From assembly GCF_040954835.1 (NCBI RefSeq), contig NC_090704.1, positions 42,846,979 through 42,910,978 of the forward strand: 64,000 nucleotides of DNA. Reading direction: 5' to 3'. This DNA comes from Lepisosteus oculatus. Its lineage: Eukaryota; Chordata; Actinopteri; Semionotiformes; Lepisosteidae. A program made the position numbers and the translations under genes. Under the pieces are notes generated by a model. The model saw nothing but the letters and a program-made list of their open reading frames with translations, made no database searches and was not told the origin of the DNA. Positions 13,369 through 26,082 of the stretch are shown one piece after another (position 1 is the first letter of the stretch; each line of letters starts with the position of its first letter).

Positions 13369-14721
13369 CTATCGTCCAAGAAAAGAGAAGGACGGAGAAA
13401 GGTAAACACGATGACACACCGGTCATCAGCCTCTGCAGATCTTGCTTGCCAATATCAATTTGAAAAAAATTGAATCACAACCACATGGTGTAAATGAAAT
13501 AGAGGAGTCCAGCAGGTGTTCTGAAATGCATAGGAAAAGGCCTCAAACAAATAAAAATGTGTTAGAACTGATTTTGTATGAGCTGTGAAAATTCACATTC
13601 TAACAAGTCTTTTTGGTAATTAAAAGTTCACATCTAAGGAAAGCAAATCAGACGAAGTCCTAGAAGTGAATTTACTCTCTTAGGGTGAGGTGCATTATTA
13701 GATTTTTCTTATTCTATTTACTTTTTAGAACATAAATGTGTAACAGACTGTGATGTGGAATATTAATTCAAGCCTCCCCCTTTTCAACAACATGGCTCAT
13801 TGATCCCTGAGTAGCAATTATCCCCTGGGTACTTTTACAAATCTGTAGCTCAACCTACAGACATGAGCTTTTTTGCCATCACTATGTGTCTGACAAGTGT
13901 ATTTCACTTCTATCATGCCCTAGGCCCCACGTATTGTAGGTCACCTACTGCTGGCTTCAAAAGGTCACCATCTACAGAACACAAAAACTGCAACTTAAGA
14001 CAACCAAATCCAGATGGGTCAATTCCAGCTTCACCATTAGCTCCAATGCCCAAACCCAGAGTTTGGTAAATGTGTGGTACTAGTAATTGTATATCCAATA
14101 CAACAAATAGGGCTGAGAACACGATCATGGACAAGATACATTTCATTAACTGCAAGATGCTTCTAGTGAAATGAATTACTGATTCACTTAGTGGAACTCG
14201 CCGCCGTGATAAGATCACCTTATGTTTGAAACGCCACACAAAGGAAGCAGTAATCATATTTCTTAACTAGCTAGTGATAGAATGCAAAGCAGGCTGCAGA
14301 AATGCAAAGCCCTGATGGGAAGAGATGATGGGTGTTCGGCATCAGATGAACAGGGAATTAAAGTGTCAAAGCAATGATTTAAAGCCATGAATTTAAGGGG
14401 GCCCTTGTACAAAGCACAGTGGAGAAATCTGAACCTTTTCTCTATTGATCCATCCATCCATCCACTTAATGAACCGTTTTCTTGACAAAACGGAGTAAGC
14501 TTAGAAATTGGCTTGTGCGTGGCAGTGTTATCCTATATTAGCAGGGGGCGAATTTTTTCAGTAGCAATTTGACTGCCTGTACCTGGCATTCCAACACACA
14601 GGAGGGCGCTGTAGTAAATGACAGGGAAGAATCCCAAGACGCACTCTGACCGCTGCACGTCCTCAGAGGTCCTGGTGTCACCCAGGGGGCTGGTGAGCGT
14701 GGCATTAGGCCGGGCGATCAT
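12419..14721 (-). CDS. GPR142: GPR142, tryptophan-sensing class A GPCR
   Basis: GPR142 is a Gq-coupled class A receptor, known in mammals as a receptor for tryptophan and phenylalanine in pancreatic islets and gut endocrine cells. I reconstruct two coding exons on the minus strand: 14583-14721 (46 codons plus 1 base) and 12419-13368 (2 bases plus 315 codons and stop), giving 362 residues. Joined, they read continuously through TM1 (IYYSALLCVGMP then VNILTAVALSR), matching human GPR142 without a gap. The DRY motif falls at about residues 129-131 (TVDRYVALCHPLLHR), TM6 carries LWAPR, and TM7 has NFFLYCFVSK. The close relative GPR139 is less likely given the TM1 and TM4 (GVPFYWW) strings. An acceptor just upstream of the start (14739-14738) implies at least one further upstream exon; the frame is open back to it, so the true N-terminus may be longer, as in human. 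The C-terminal tail is rich in P, S and T. Confidence 0.92.
13369..14582 (-). other. GPR142 intron
   Basis: A phase-1 intron of 1,214 bp within TM1, bounded on the minus strand by donor CCAG|GTACAG and acceptor GATAG|TGAAC. A short TCCATCCATCCATCC run at 14451-14465 looks like the antisense tail of a SINE-type repeat. No coding sequence was seen. Confidence 0.8.
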
Positions 14722-14737
14722 GGCCTTTCTGAGTCTG
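14583..14737 (-). CDS. GPR142: GPR142 exon: N-terminus and TM1 start
   Basis: The coding part is 14583-14721 and contains an N-glycosylation sequon (NAT at residues 6-8) and the family string GFFPVIYYSALL. Bases 14722-14737 are exonic and precede the ATG. They follow a strong 3' splice site, with a long C/T tract ending in TTTAG on the minus strand, so an upstream exon exists. No stop separates the ATG from the exon start, so translation could begin upstream. Confidence 0.82.
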
Positions 14738-14865
14738 CTAAACCACAGAAAAACAAAAGAGGGAAAGAGAGGAATCAGATACCACCATTTTTTTTTTTTA
14801 GTTCAAGACTTTGCTAGCTGCAAAATAGAACAGCTACGAATACCTACCATAAGGAAATGCTGCCT

Positions 14866-15364
14866 TGAGTAACAACTTGGATTCATGTTACTCACAGTAA
14901 TATTGTAAGAAGAAACAGGTAAAGCCTGGAAACCTCTGGCTTCCAAGTAATATATCAGAGTGTTTCAGGGTCAATACGTGCAGGACACACTCTTTAATAT
15001 GTAGATAACATTGATGTAAATTTCCAGTATTCCCTTGTGACATATACTGTAGTACAAATTTACATCAGGGGTCTTTAACTCTCGACCTGGAGGGACCTGG
15101 CCAAGCAGGTTCCACAGGCAGATACAGATATTTTAATATCTGTAATATCTATTATATAATATAAAATATAAATTTGATATATAATATATAACCTGATATA
15201 TAAATTTACATCAATGTTATCTACATATTAAAGAGTGTGTCCTGCATATATTGACCCTAAAACATTCTGATATATTGTATTACTTGGATGCCAGAGGTTT
15301 ATAGTCGTAACCTGTTACTCATTACAATATTACTGTGTATAACATGAATACAAGTTGTTACTCA
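14866..15364. repeat. Long inverted repeat (foldback element)
   Basis: The left arm (about 14866-15022) and right arm (about 15202-15364) are inverted copies of each other. The outer ends read TGAGTAACAACTTG and the inner ends pair over AACATTGATGTAAATT. By eye, identity is near 85-90 per cent over about 155-160 bp, with a 2-4 base gap. The loop of about 180 bp is AT-rich at its 3' half and contains the string ATTTACATCA again. The structure could extrude or transcribe as a long hairpin. Origin as a nonautonomous DNA transposon (MITE or foldback) is inference; I see no clear target-site duplication. Confidence 0.85.
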
Positions 15365-18300
15365 ATGCAGATATTTTAATGTCTGTGAATTATCAGTTTC
15401 TAAAGGCTTAGAATGATTCACCTACAATGACTTTAATGGAGATCATTTGGATCTAAACATTTCCTTCATCCCTTGAGGACGAGTGCTTACTTGAAACTTT
15501 ACTGGTGCCTTTATGCCTTAAAAAAAGTCCTCCTAATCTTTCAATAACTGGTACTTTTCGGTGACCAGGGAGAATAACTTGATTGGAGCTCTCCAGGACC
15601 AGGGCTGTGCATAGCGTGCATGAAAGTCCTCCTCTTGTGCACAATCTTTCTTATGTGTTATACAGTAATGTAATAACTGATGATGAGACAGTTGAGTGTT
15701 GCTCATTTTGATGGCAACTTAATGATTTGTTGCATCATTATAATGCTTTATCAGTCAGCTTTCAGAAAACGGCATAATGTCCCTTCTGTCAGTTAAAGAC
15801 TACCAGAGCCAGATGGCCTTCTACCAGTCACTGCCTTTTACTGATGTGTACAGTTTTTTCGCCTGGTAGTTTTTCCACCTTTTCACCCTGTTTCCTTTGT
15901 TGCTTTGTGTGTCTCAACCTGGAGGACAACATTGTTGACCTCTTGAAAGCTCCTCATACAGTAGCACCCAGGACATTGATATATTGATAAAGAGTTCTCA
16001 CAGACTTGAGAATAAATGGGGTGGGTTGTGGGTTTTATATAGATTTTTGATTTAATGTTTGGAAAACCTGTAGTTTGGGACCATGTGGGATTACAGCCTG
16101 AAATGTACTGGTTAGAAGAAAAGCCTCAACCAACTACCTCTATAATCTAAATTTTAAAAATGATGTTTTTGAGTGTACGTGCAATGGAGCTGACTGTGTT
16201 TAGCCAATGAGAATAGGAGGTTTGGGGGGAAGGGAAAGAGCACATACAGACTAAGAGCCTCAGAGATAATTAGAGCAGCATTCACGATAACAGATGGGTG
16301 GACAAGAATTCTCCCCTTCAGCTGTTCAGTCCCTTATCGCTCCATCTAGTCTCCATTTCAGCATTTACCTTCATATGTCCCTTCCTGTTTTTCACTCTGA
16401 GCCTGTTTGTACCTATACTGTACTGAAGGATGTCAGGAGTGTTGTTTGCAGACCATACGGGCTTTGGGGAACTTTCCAAAATGAAAACAAATACCGTTTC
16501 CGCCTCAGGCGACTCATTGTCAAGTGTGTGTGGAATAGAAGTTTTATGTTCTTTATGTTCAGGAGCTCCTCCTTACTGGTCAAACCAGCAGAGATAATGC
16601 ACTTAAGTGAAGGATGTTTTACTGCTGCACACCAAATGTGTCACAATTTACTGCCTAAAACATGTACACCTCACACAACACATGTGTGACTTCAGGCTGC
16701 CTCAACACAGCCTGCACTGATAGTACACTGACATGTACAACACGGTTGCAATTTGACAGTATGGTAGCACATTACAATGCAGTATTTTCAATGCAACATG
16801 TGCATGCTGTATCAAAAGAAAATATACTATAAACACATTCATGCTTTCCTTAATCATCTATTTTCAGAACTCACTGATTGGTTTTAACTTGGATGCATGA
16901 CATAAGAAAGATTCTTTCTGCTTTCAGTTTGAAACAGTGGGCTGATTTAGCATTTTATTTTGACAATGCTGTACTTTTAGTTAGGCAAGGGCCCCACTTC
17001 TTAATAAAATGTCAGACAAAGCCAGTTACATTTTTGCAGATATTATAGTTAAACAAACTAATAATAAGAGAACCTTTTACCAGGTAGAATTAACATTTTT
17101 GTTTTAATGAAATTGCATTCTTAGATGTATTACCTATATACTGTAAATATACCTATATATATAGTATTCCTAGCACAAAGGAACATGTAGTCTGTACCAG
17201 CAGTCGGTCAATACTCGGTCAAATCCCTCAGACAGACTATAACTCTTGCATGTTTCACAGTCTTTCAGGTGGTTTTATGTCTGTGGTCATAACAGGTTGT
17301 TATTATGATGAATGTTGACATGCAAAACAAGATCTTTAGGGCAGGAAGGTTCCAGACATTATGTGAGGTCAGTATCTGCAATTCATGCATGTCTAGAAAA
17401 TGTTTTCTTCCATTGAAACACAAACATTTGGTTCATATGCTTTAAACACTAAAGCCCAGTTAATGAGATACTCTAGCTTTTCAGTTAAGTGTCTTGGGAT
17501 TTAAAGACAAGCAAACCAAAGCTAGCTTTCTCACAATTAAGTTAGTACAAAGAGCTGCCACATTGATCAACAAATCTGATAGTTCATTATTTGCTACTGT
17601 TGTTATAGCCTACATTTAATGACAATTGACTGGGTGTCTTGAAAAACTGGTGTTATGCTGAGATTTTACAGTTGGTTCACTGCTTCATTCCAATGCCATA
17701 ACGCTGAGGTCTTGGCAGCTGCTTTGTCTAAGAAGATGTAGTTGATATTTTGGCATGCAAGAATGAAACTCAAAAGTGATTCATGGATTCAGTCTTATCA
17801 ATGTCAGTGTATCAATGCAACAATACAAGCTGAGTAGATTTGCAGATGTTAATTCAAAACTGATCTTCAGTGCACAGAAAGAGTCATTTGCATAGGTAAA
17901 AGTTTATTTTATACATAGATATGCACTTGGTTTAATTACATCATTAATTGATTTCATTGATACTTTGGCAATAATAAATCTGAAGCTTTAAAGTGCAAAT
18001 TTATTGATCTTTAGCTCTCTGAGGGAATATAGCTTTGACTAGAAAAGGCAAACCCGTTTTATAAAGTCTTCAAACCACTGAAGCTTGATCACAGTGTCAT
18101 TATTTCAGCCCCTGCTTGCAGAACCTTTTAAATTATTCAGAAGTCATCCTGAAACAATTGGGATTGAAAATAGGTGATGACTCAAGAGTAATACCATACA
18201 AATAGATGGGCACTGGCAGAGAAAGGTGAGGAAGACTGAAAAGAGATAACCGTCTGTGTCTTTGGTGTCTACCTTTAAGTGACTTTTTCTCTTTTTTTAA

Positions 18301-18900
18301 TTTGGACAAAAATTTGCTAACATTCTGTGGTGAGTGTGATTAAAACGTAATTTATTTTTTTAAAATGCTGATTTTTCAGACTGTAGATTACAGCAACTGC
18401 ATAAATCCGACTGTGGTGCATTACACTCTTCTGCATAAGTCTCTGTTTTAAATAGGCATTTTTTGATGAAGACTAAAGATTCTGCGTTCTGAAAACATAA
18501 ACAAGATTCTGACAATGGAAGAAATAAGAGATTATTTTTGAGGAAATGGAAGAAATAAGGCAAAGGAGCTGTACAAACAGGACAACACAGAAGCAATTTG
18601 TATATCTGAGAGCTTTTTAAGACGAAAGCTAAGTTCAGTAACTTGCAGGCTCTGTGTTTGTGTTATGTATTGAGTTCATAGTCTTGAAATCTGTTCTAAT
18701 CGCAAGTATTTGATTTGGATCCCCTTTTTCTCAGCCAGTTTTTGCTGTGTTTTAAATAGCTTTAAAAAATCCTTGCTCTTACCTTTACACCCAAGGGTTT
18801 CTGTCCATCGGTCCTGTGGTCTGCAGCTCTGTCTGCTCTGCTGCATAGTCCCAACAGCCGGGGCTGTCTTGAGGGACGACTAGATCTGATGAGAAGAAGG
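15365..18900. other. Intergenic DNA, no gene seen
   Basis: AT-rich sequence with only short open frames. The stretch near 15575-15610 (AGCTCTCCAGGACCAGGGCTG) resembles a string that recurs near 26690-26720 and probably belongs to a dispersed repeat. Nothing else was recognised. Confidence 0.45.
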
Positions 18901-18919
18901 GGGCTACAGGCTGCAAGCA

Positions 18920-19150
18920 CATTACTGCAGTGACAGCAGGAGAAAAGAGTGGAGGAGAGAGGGAGCTGGAGGGAGAGAGAGAAGGGAGAGTAGGTGAAAA
19001 CGCAAGAGGGGGTGGGAGTTAGACGAAGGAGGCAAAGACAGATGACAATAGGATGAAGACAGGTGCATTAATACAGAGCACAGGTGGGAAAGCGAGCATG
19101 ACCGTGACTGAAAAATGAAAAGGGGAAGGAGGGTTTAATGGAAAAGAGGG
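18920..19150. repeat. Purine-rich (GA) tract
   Basis: The plus strand is dominated by G and A over about 230 bp, with GGAG, GAGAGAG and GAAGG runs densest at 18940-19005. Such a tract may form triplex or H-DNA structures. No gene start was seen nearby. Confidence 0.7.
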
Positions 19151-21613
19151 TAAAGTTTGGAACAGAGGTACAGGCACAGTTGCGTGAGAACAAATCCCCT
19201 ATATACAGTAGCATCTTTTTTTAAATACCGATCTTATTGCGTGAATCCCATACCTAAATATTGCACCATTTACAGCATTCTATTGCTTGCTTCGCTGTGA
19301 TTAGAATTCAAAGTATGCTCAGGGAAGAGCACTGTGCTCTTAAAATTTTACAGCTCCAATTCTGCAGGTCTGAGACAGAGGGGGATAGAGCTGTCACAGA
19401 AAACATGAGCTTCTGCAGACAGTTCTCTCCACTTGTAATTTCGTGCTTCTTTTTGTGTTTCGTTGGACACTTGTGAATACTTTCCCTACCTGTTCTTTTG
19501 GGTGACTAGCATGAAACATTGAAGTGATCTTCAATGGTGCGTTAATGGTGTGTTAGCAAAACAAAAATGTACCTTGTGAATTTATGGGCAGCTAGAGACA
19601 AGCTTCTCTAGCGTGTAGCCTCTGAAAAGCTCGAGTCCTTTACCTTATAGTTCGTTACACAATTTATTTTGGCAGATGACTTTGTTATATTTTCTTTAAT
19701 GCCCTTTGTAATGTACCTTTACTACATGCTGCTTTAGAATGAATCATTGCAACCTGCTCTGAGATACAATTCTCCAATTATAAAAAAACACATTGATTTC
19801 ATTGTTATTTTACACTCAAATTATGCACTAGCTGTTCCACATAAAAGAAGGCAAACTGCAGCCTGCTTGAATTGCACTTACTGCTACACTAAAACAACAC
19901 TGAGGAACTGTGGCACAGGGAGCAACAGGCAATAAGACTGAGGAACATGAAAAAGGGGTTTTTAATTGGATCATCTGTCTAGCAGATGAATAACCAGAAG
20001 AAGGGATGCTTACTTCAGACAGAGGTTATCTAGTTAATATCCTGTAAAAAAAACAATTACTTCCTTTAAAAAACAATGATAATTGAAATGTTTTTTTTTT
20101 GTGGGACTATTCTTTTCTACAGAAAAGAGATGCAACAGATAATCACACCTGACATAAGAAGAGTATTAAGTACTTTTGCGATTGTGTACTACAAATCACC
20201 TTTTGAAATGCAGTTATGGTGGAAATAGAAATTATTTGGTGTTGTGACTTCTTCCTTGGACAGCAGAAAAGCTCCTCCAGATCACCCCAATAGTTGCTGC
20301 AGGGTGAATTTAAAACCAGAATCCATATAAAGACAGCTTTTTGTATAGAACAATTTAATATCTAAAATAAGTATTAAAAACTATGTGTTTGTTAAAGGAA
20401 ATGTAGCATATTTTAAGCCACTGCTTTTGGATGCATAAGAGAAAAGTTGTAGGTCAGTGCAGTTTTACTGTGATTGAATTCACAGCTTGTTGGAAATGTC
20501 AGATGAGTCAGTCATTTGAAAAATCTGTCTGCCTTATGTGATTTGAAATCTCTGTTTGGTCTTGGAAACCTTTTTTTATAGTTCCAAGATAACACTTGAG
20601 CCATTTGAAAGTCTAAAGATGTTTAAAAATCATTGTAAAGGGGGTATTAATTAATTCTGTAAGAATGATAAGTATGACCAATATTTGAATGACTTCTTAT
20701 AGAACGCAGGGCATGCAAACCTTTATCATGATCCTAGAATTGAACTATGTGATTAGTTAGTTTAAGGTTTTCATTTCTTTCTATAAAGCAGGCAAACTTT
20801 CCTTTTATTTCTGTAGTTTCTTCGCTCGTATTTTGAAAGAGATTAATAGAGTTCCCCAATTATTCCATTTTATTATGAAGGCATTAAAAGGCAATGCAAC
20901 GTAGATTAATATGTGACTTTTTCTGCTTTTTGCACATACGGTTTTGAACTCTGTTGTAACTTTCTGTTGAATAAGCCATTAACAAGATAGTGTATCAGTA
21001 TAAATAGACACAGTGGCTCAATGTTAGCTGGATTAGTTGTTTTATTTTTGATGCAAGAACAACAAGATCTGTGACAACAAGAACATCAAGATTTTACAAA
21101 TGCGTTTGTTCCATAATGAAACAATTCTGATTATTTGCAATTCCACATTTAAAGCTACGTAGATTACAGATCAGAATTAAACATTGGTAATGCTACCCTG
21201 TAAAGTGGTTGCATCCCTTTGTTAATATCTTACTTGCGTCATGTTTGTGTTTAAAACCACACATAACATCTCACTAAATTCATTAAGCAAATGTGGACCT
21301 CCACACTGAATGCTAAAACCTGCATTACAGTTATCATACCTCAGCGTAAAGCCCCAGCAGGTGTGAGAGTTGTGTATCCCTGGAGAAGTGAAAGCAGTCC
21401 AGGAAAAATGACCTTTTAATTGATAGCAAACTGGGGTTGCTATGGCACTGACTCTGCTAGGCAGGACCAGTTAGACAGACCCCTGTAGTTCAGAAGTGGC
21501 AAGTCCCAGTGAAGACTGCAAGGTTTGCATCATACTGTATGTCTGGGAGTACTGAAGGATGGTGTCTTGTTCTGTGTGCTTTTTTTTTCAACTAAGCCAG
21601 GACAAAACTGCCG
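19151..21613. other. Intergenic DNA, no gene seen
   Basis: AT-rich sequence, frequent stop codons in all frames, no recognised repeat family or conserved protein segment. Confidence 0.45.
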
Positions 21614-21949
21614 AGCAGCGTGGTTGCGCACTAGTTAGCATTGCTACTTTGCAGTGCTGAGGCCCTGGGTTCAATTTTGGATCTGGGGGGCTCATATATG
21701 TTGCTCGTTCGTTATATGTACCTGTGGGGTTTCTCTAGGTGCTCCTGTTTCCTCCTACAGTCCAAAAACATACTGGTAGGTTAATTGACTTCTGGGAAAA
21801 CTGGCTGTGGTGTGTGTTTGTGTCTGTTTGCCCTGAAAGGGACTGGTTCCTGTCCAGGGTATACCCTGCCTTACACCCATTGCTTGCAGGGATAGGACCT
21901 GGCTCCCCTGCAACCCTGAATTAGAAGAAGCAGTTGGAAAATGGATGAC
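21614..21949 (+). mobile_element. SINE-like dispersed repeat, copy 1
   Basis: A tRNA-like head (GTTAGCATTGCTAC followed by a B-box-like GGGTTCAATTTTGG) is followed by a body with CTCCTACAGTCCAAAAACAT, GGTTAATTGACTTCTGG, GGGACTGGTTCCTGTCCAGG and CCCTGAATTAGAAGAAG. It ends in AAAATGGATGACA. The same order of strings occurs at 26083-26412, and the first half at 30619-30828. The layout is that of a widespread fish repeat; no formal family name is assigned. It is diverged and probably inactive. Confidence 0.8.
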
Positions 21950-24900
21950 AAAATTAGATGACAAAAGTACTACCTCACTTTAACCTTTTCAATCAATTTA
22001 CAATCGGTTGCACCGGTTGTGCATTTGTGCAAACTTAATCTGCAGCTGGGTACACAGTGTTTTGCCTTTTAACTTTCCACTTTGGATGAGCCTGTCATAC
22101 CCCTGGCCACTCAGAATGATACAATGCTAATAGACATGGGACTACGTTATGTGTACCGGCAAACAATTACTGTATAAGCCACACTTCATTATGGTAAAGA
22201 GGGTTTGATAGTAATATTTTAATTGAGACCCACGTCTGCTGTTCAGACCTAGTCAGCAGATGCTTTGAAGAGGAGGATCATGGAATTCATCTGTGCAGTT
22301 GGAATTCCACAATTCTGAATTACCTGAAGGTGACTTTGCAGGGCAACAAGTAACAAGAGAATTTTGTTCCACCTTTAACAAGGCAATAGAGACGCACAGA
22401 GTGAGGTGTTTCACTGCTCCTCTCTCACAGAAGAGAATGTGAGACTCTACACACAAGAGTGTCAAGGAACCTCCATGACCATGATTATTAATTCCATTCA
22501 AACCCTCTTCCGTCACATCAGGGTTAGTCAAGCAGATAATGAACCCCGTGCCGATGATGGAGAGGGCCCAATAACCCGGCACACTTCCTCTGGTCACACA
22601 TGCGACTGCGCTCCTGGAGGAAAAAGAGCTCATTAATCGTGCCAGCAGGGAGGCTGCAGGGAGACGCAGGTCAGGGAGTTTAAAGAACTGTGAGCTGGAG
22701 ATGGGGGTGGTAGGTAGTGGGGGGGTGTGGGTGTAACACATTTGTTACCAAACCTTTCTCGACAAATTCACCGTATCACATTCACCTCGGGCCTCTCTTC
22801 CTGGCCCAGTCCTGAGGGACTTCAGAAAACACAATTATAGTGACGTCAATCTGATCACCAGTACTCCGCTGTCCATAATCTATTATCAAATTAGACCACT
22901 GTCATATCCCCAGAACAGAATTCGCTGTACAAACTACATTTAAATGTTGGATATTAATATGTATTATTTGATCCGCACATTATGTTATTCTGCAATCAAC
23001 TAAAGTACTTGAAATAGGCTCTTCTCATGTATGATATGGGTTGAAGTTTTATTCCAGATCAAAAAGACAATTTTAATGCCATCTTTTTTTTTTTGAGGCT
23101 GAAAAATGATGGACCTGCATTATGTTAGCACGAAAAAGTAAAGACCCCCTTCTCATAACTACGCTGGAGTAGTCTGAGAAGCACTGAGGAGCCTGCCCTA
23201 TCTTTGTGTATCTGAGCTTCATGTCTGGCCTTTCCATATGTTCTCAATATCTTACAGTGCCATTTCTTGCTGCCTACAAGGTTATCATTTTCCTCTGGTA
23301 CTGTTCAAACAGCAAAGAGACACAGGAGCTGTGTAATTAGGTAGAGATGAAGAGATTCGCAGAGCACACACACTAATGGGCTCTGTGTCAAGACAGCGAG
23401 CTAGGAGGGACAAGGTCCCTTCTCAGGAACTGGGGCTCCATGTCATTTGCTCCTGCAAATTACAGATCATACTGTATATTCGGCCAATACTATCTCAGTT
23501 ATTTTAAACTTCTCTGCAGTGATTAATTACTGTCCATCTTCCAACCGAAAGCTATCCAAATCATCTCTTGCTCCCCCATATGACACTTCCTGTTGTTGAG
23601 AACAGTCCCCAGTCATAGCCTTTAAAGTTTGCCTTGCACACTTGACAAATAACTGTTCACTTGATTGACGCCCTTCTAATTAAGCTATTTTAACTGTCAG
23701 GTTTCCATAGCAATGGTTTATATTATGGTTCTCTGAGTTTCTTCTCTGCAAAAAAAATCCAAATTATTTTAAGGAGCTTAGAAATGCTGGCTCAACAACC
23801 CTTTAATTGATGTGTTTACAGCAGCCAGACAATTATAATGGTAAATTATGTCTTCCTTTCCCCATACTCTCCTTTTTTCAGTGCCACTGTGATAGAATGC
23901 ATTTTATGTAATGTCCTGTGTCTTGCAAACATCTTCCAAAAAGAGCACATTTATTCCCAATCTAGCAGATTTTGCAAATTTGGCTTGCTTAATGTCAAAG
24001 CCCTGTGATTATGTCTTATAAGCTATCCAGGGTCAGTTTCTCCTTTTGTCCTATTTTGTGCTATAGGTAATATAGCACAGTACAGGAGCACGGTGAGATT
24101 AAGTGTATGTACAGTATGACACCAAGCCAGATGATTTGAAATTCATGGCAGAACCTTTTATCAAGAAAGGATTCTGATGGCCATCCCTCTACAAATATAA
24201 CCTATAGGTGACCTGTAGACTTCTAAAAGCAGTTTCTAAACATTCTATGCATACATTTCTATGTTGCCATTAGGACATGCCTATAGAAACCTTGGTGTCA
24301 TTATTTTAAGGACTTCTGTTCTTCTGCTCAGACTGTTCTGCCCCAGCTTGTTGGATCTGAATTCACAGCTTTTTGGATGCTTGACCCATCTCCCAGTCTG
24401 ACAGCATTTTATACTGTATCTCTAGCAGAAAACCTGGACCTGGAAGGCGACAGCACTTACTAAAAGATCAAGGGATGCGCAGGAGGTCTGCAGCAAGCCA
24501 GCAATGCTAGGTGTCAGTGTTTGTGCAGCAGCCCTGCAGATCCCCCGGTGCCGTGACCCATAGTAAAAGCCCTGCTTTAGTGATGTTTGCAATGAGAGCC
24601 AGCGCAGAAAATGTGATGACAAAGAGCCAAGGCTCCCTAAGCCACAGTGCATTAGAAAAGCTATATCACAGCAGATTGCAAAATGAGCTGTTTTCTCCAG
24701 CCCGAGTCCAAGCTGCGGACTGTCTTATCTGACAAATAACACGAGAGGCTTTTAACTTCAGATAGGGAAGCAACGTGAAACACAACACGTCTGATAAATG
24801 CCATGCTCTCTACCTGTCCGAAACTCTGCTGTTTAAATAGTGGGAGGAGCACAAGAAAAAGAACTTACAGGCTGTGTTTCACTTCCCCCTTTCTAAAAGG

Positions 24901-26082
24901 AACTAAAAAATTGTTAAGGTGGGCGCCTAAAGAGCAAATACATACTGTAGACAAAGAACTTTTGTTGCTGCAGCATAATTTGGGCAGTTTGACTTGATTT
25001 GGAGTGTGATAGAACTGAACGAAAATGCGTGTCAACCCTTTTGTGAATGGGATCTACATTAGTAATTGTCTAGTTCGGGGGGTATCTTGAGAGGGTTTTT
25101 GAGTCCGTATCTAAATTGAAATCAATACGAATCCAATGTGTGTATATTGGATTTGTGCAAAGAAAGATGAGGATTTCCCATAGAAGTCTGAGGACAATCT
25201 CCACAGGGATTTACTTTTTATTTACTTTCCACTTTTCAACCTATATTGTGACTTTGCTATATGCTTGGCAGTGTAATACACATTCACACCTGCTCTCTGC
25301 TAAAATAATCTGCAATGTTAACCTGATTAGGCATTTCGTTTTGCACATTTCTAAAACAATTGAAGGTTCTTAAACAATTTGGATATGTTTGAGATGAGAT
25401 ACGCAGCATCTGATTTGGTTTTACATATAAAGAAAGAAAGAAGTTTTTCGACTGAGTTTGGTCATAACACTTAATAAATGAAATTACAGATAAAAAGAAA
25501 TACAGTACAAACTGTCTTCTAATGACACCCAGCAAACGGATGTCTTAAGTGAACTATTTCTCCCTGTTTTCTAGCTGTCGAATCAAGCGGGAGGCAGAGG
25601 AGTCAGGAAAAAGGAACAGTGTGCCCTCTGCTGGTAATTAAGAATCAGAAATACAGTACAGGACTGTTGAGAAACTGGGGGCTCTGGCATTTAAAGGAAC
25701 AAACTCTGGTGCATCTGAAAAACGTCCTCCTCAAAAACAAACAAAATATTAGTGTTCATAATTACATTTTGGATACTATTAAATGTGTTGTTGCAAATAT
25801 CCTGACTCTGCAAGACCACACCTGCAATGTTTTAAAATCTAATTATTTCGTATGTCTCCTTTAATTCTTTTTTTAAAGAGCCTGTGCTGGGGAGGCCAGG
25901 TCACTTTTGTTCTGTGCCTGCTCCATTGTTTTAAGTAACTGTATTATCTTTACTTGTTTAGCTGACAACATTATTCAGGTTAGCTTTTAAGCTGTATGAA
26001 ATTTACATTATGTGTAAGTACAAGGAGCAGGTATACAGGTACAGAAAACAGTAAAAGTAAATTAATAAAATGACAATGTGGA
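21950..26082. other. Intergenic DNA with one weak exon candidate
   Basis: Mostly AT-rich with no recognised gene. A minus-strand open frame of 162 codons at 22253-22741 includes a hydrophobic segment and a CpG-richer part around 22530-22625 preceded by an acceptor-like TTTTTCCTCCAG. It matches no family I recognise and is treated as doubtful. Confidence 0.4.
25621..25634 (-). promoter_or_regulatory. CTCF-like core motif
   Basis: GTGCCCTCTGCTGG is, on the minus strand, CCAGCAGAGGGCAC, which fits the CTCF core consensus CCASYAGRGGGCRS. The match is to sequence only; occupancy is unknown. It is oriented oppositely to the motif at 60336. Confidence 0.45.

Noticed and set aside
13369..13426. ATG at 13426 as the GPR142 start
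   Set aside because: The 19 codons include the pyrimidine tract of an acceptor, and the homologous TM1 start is encoded at 14583-14721.
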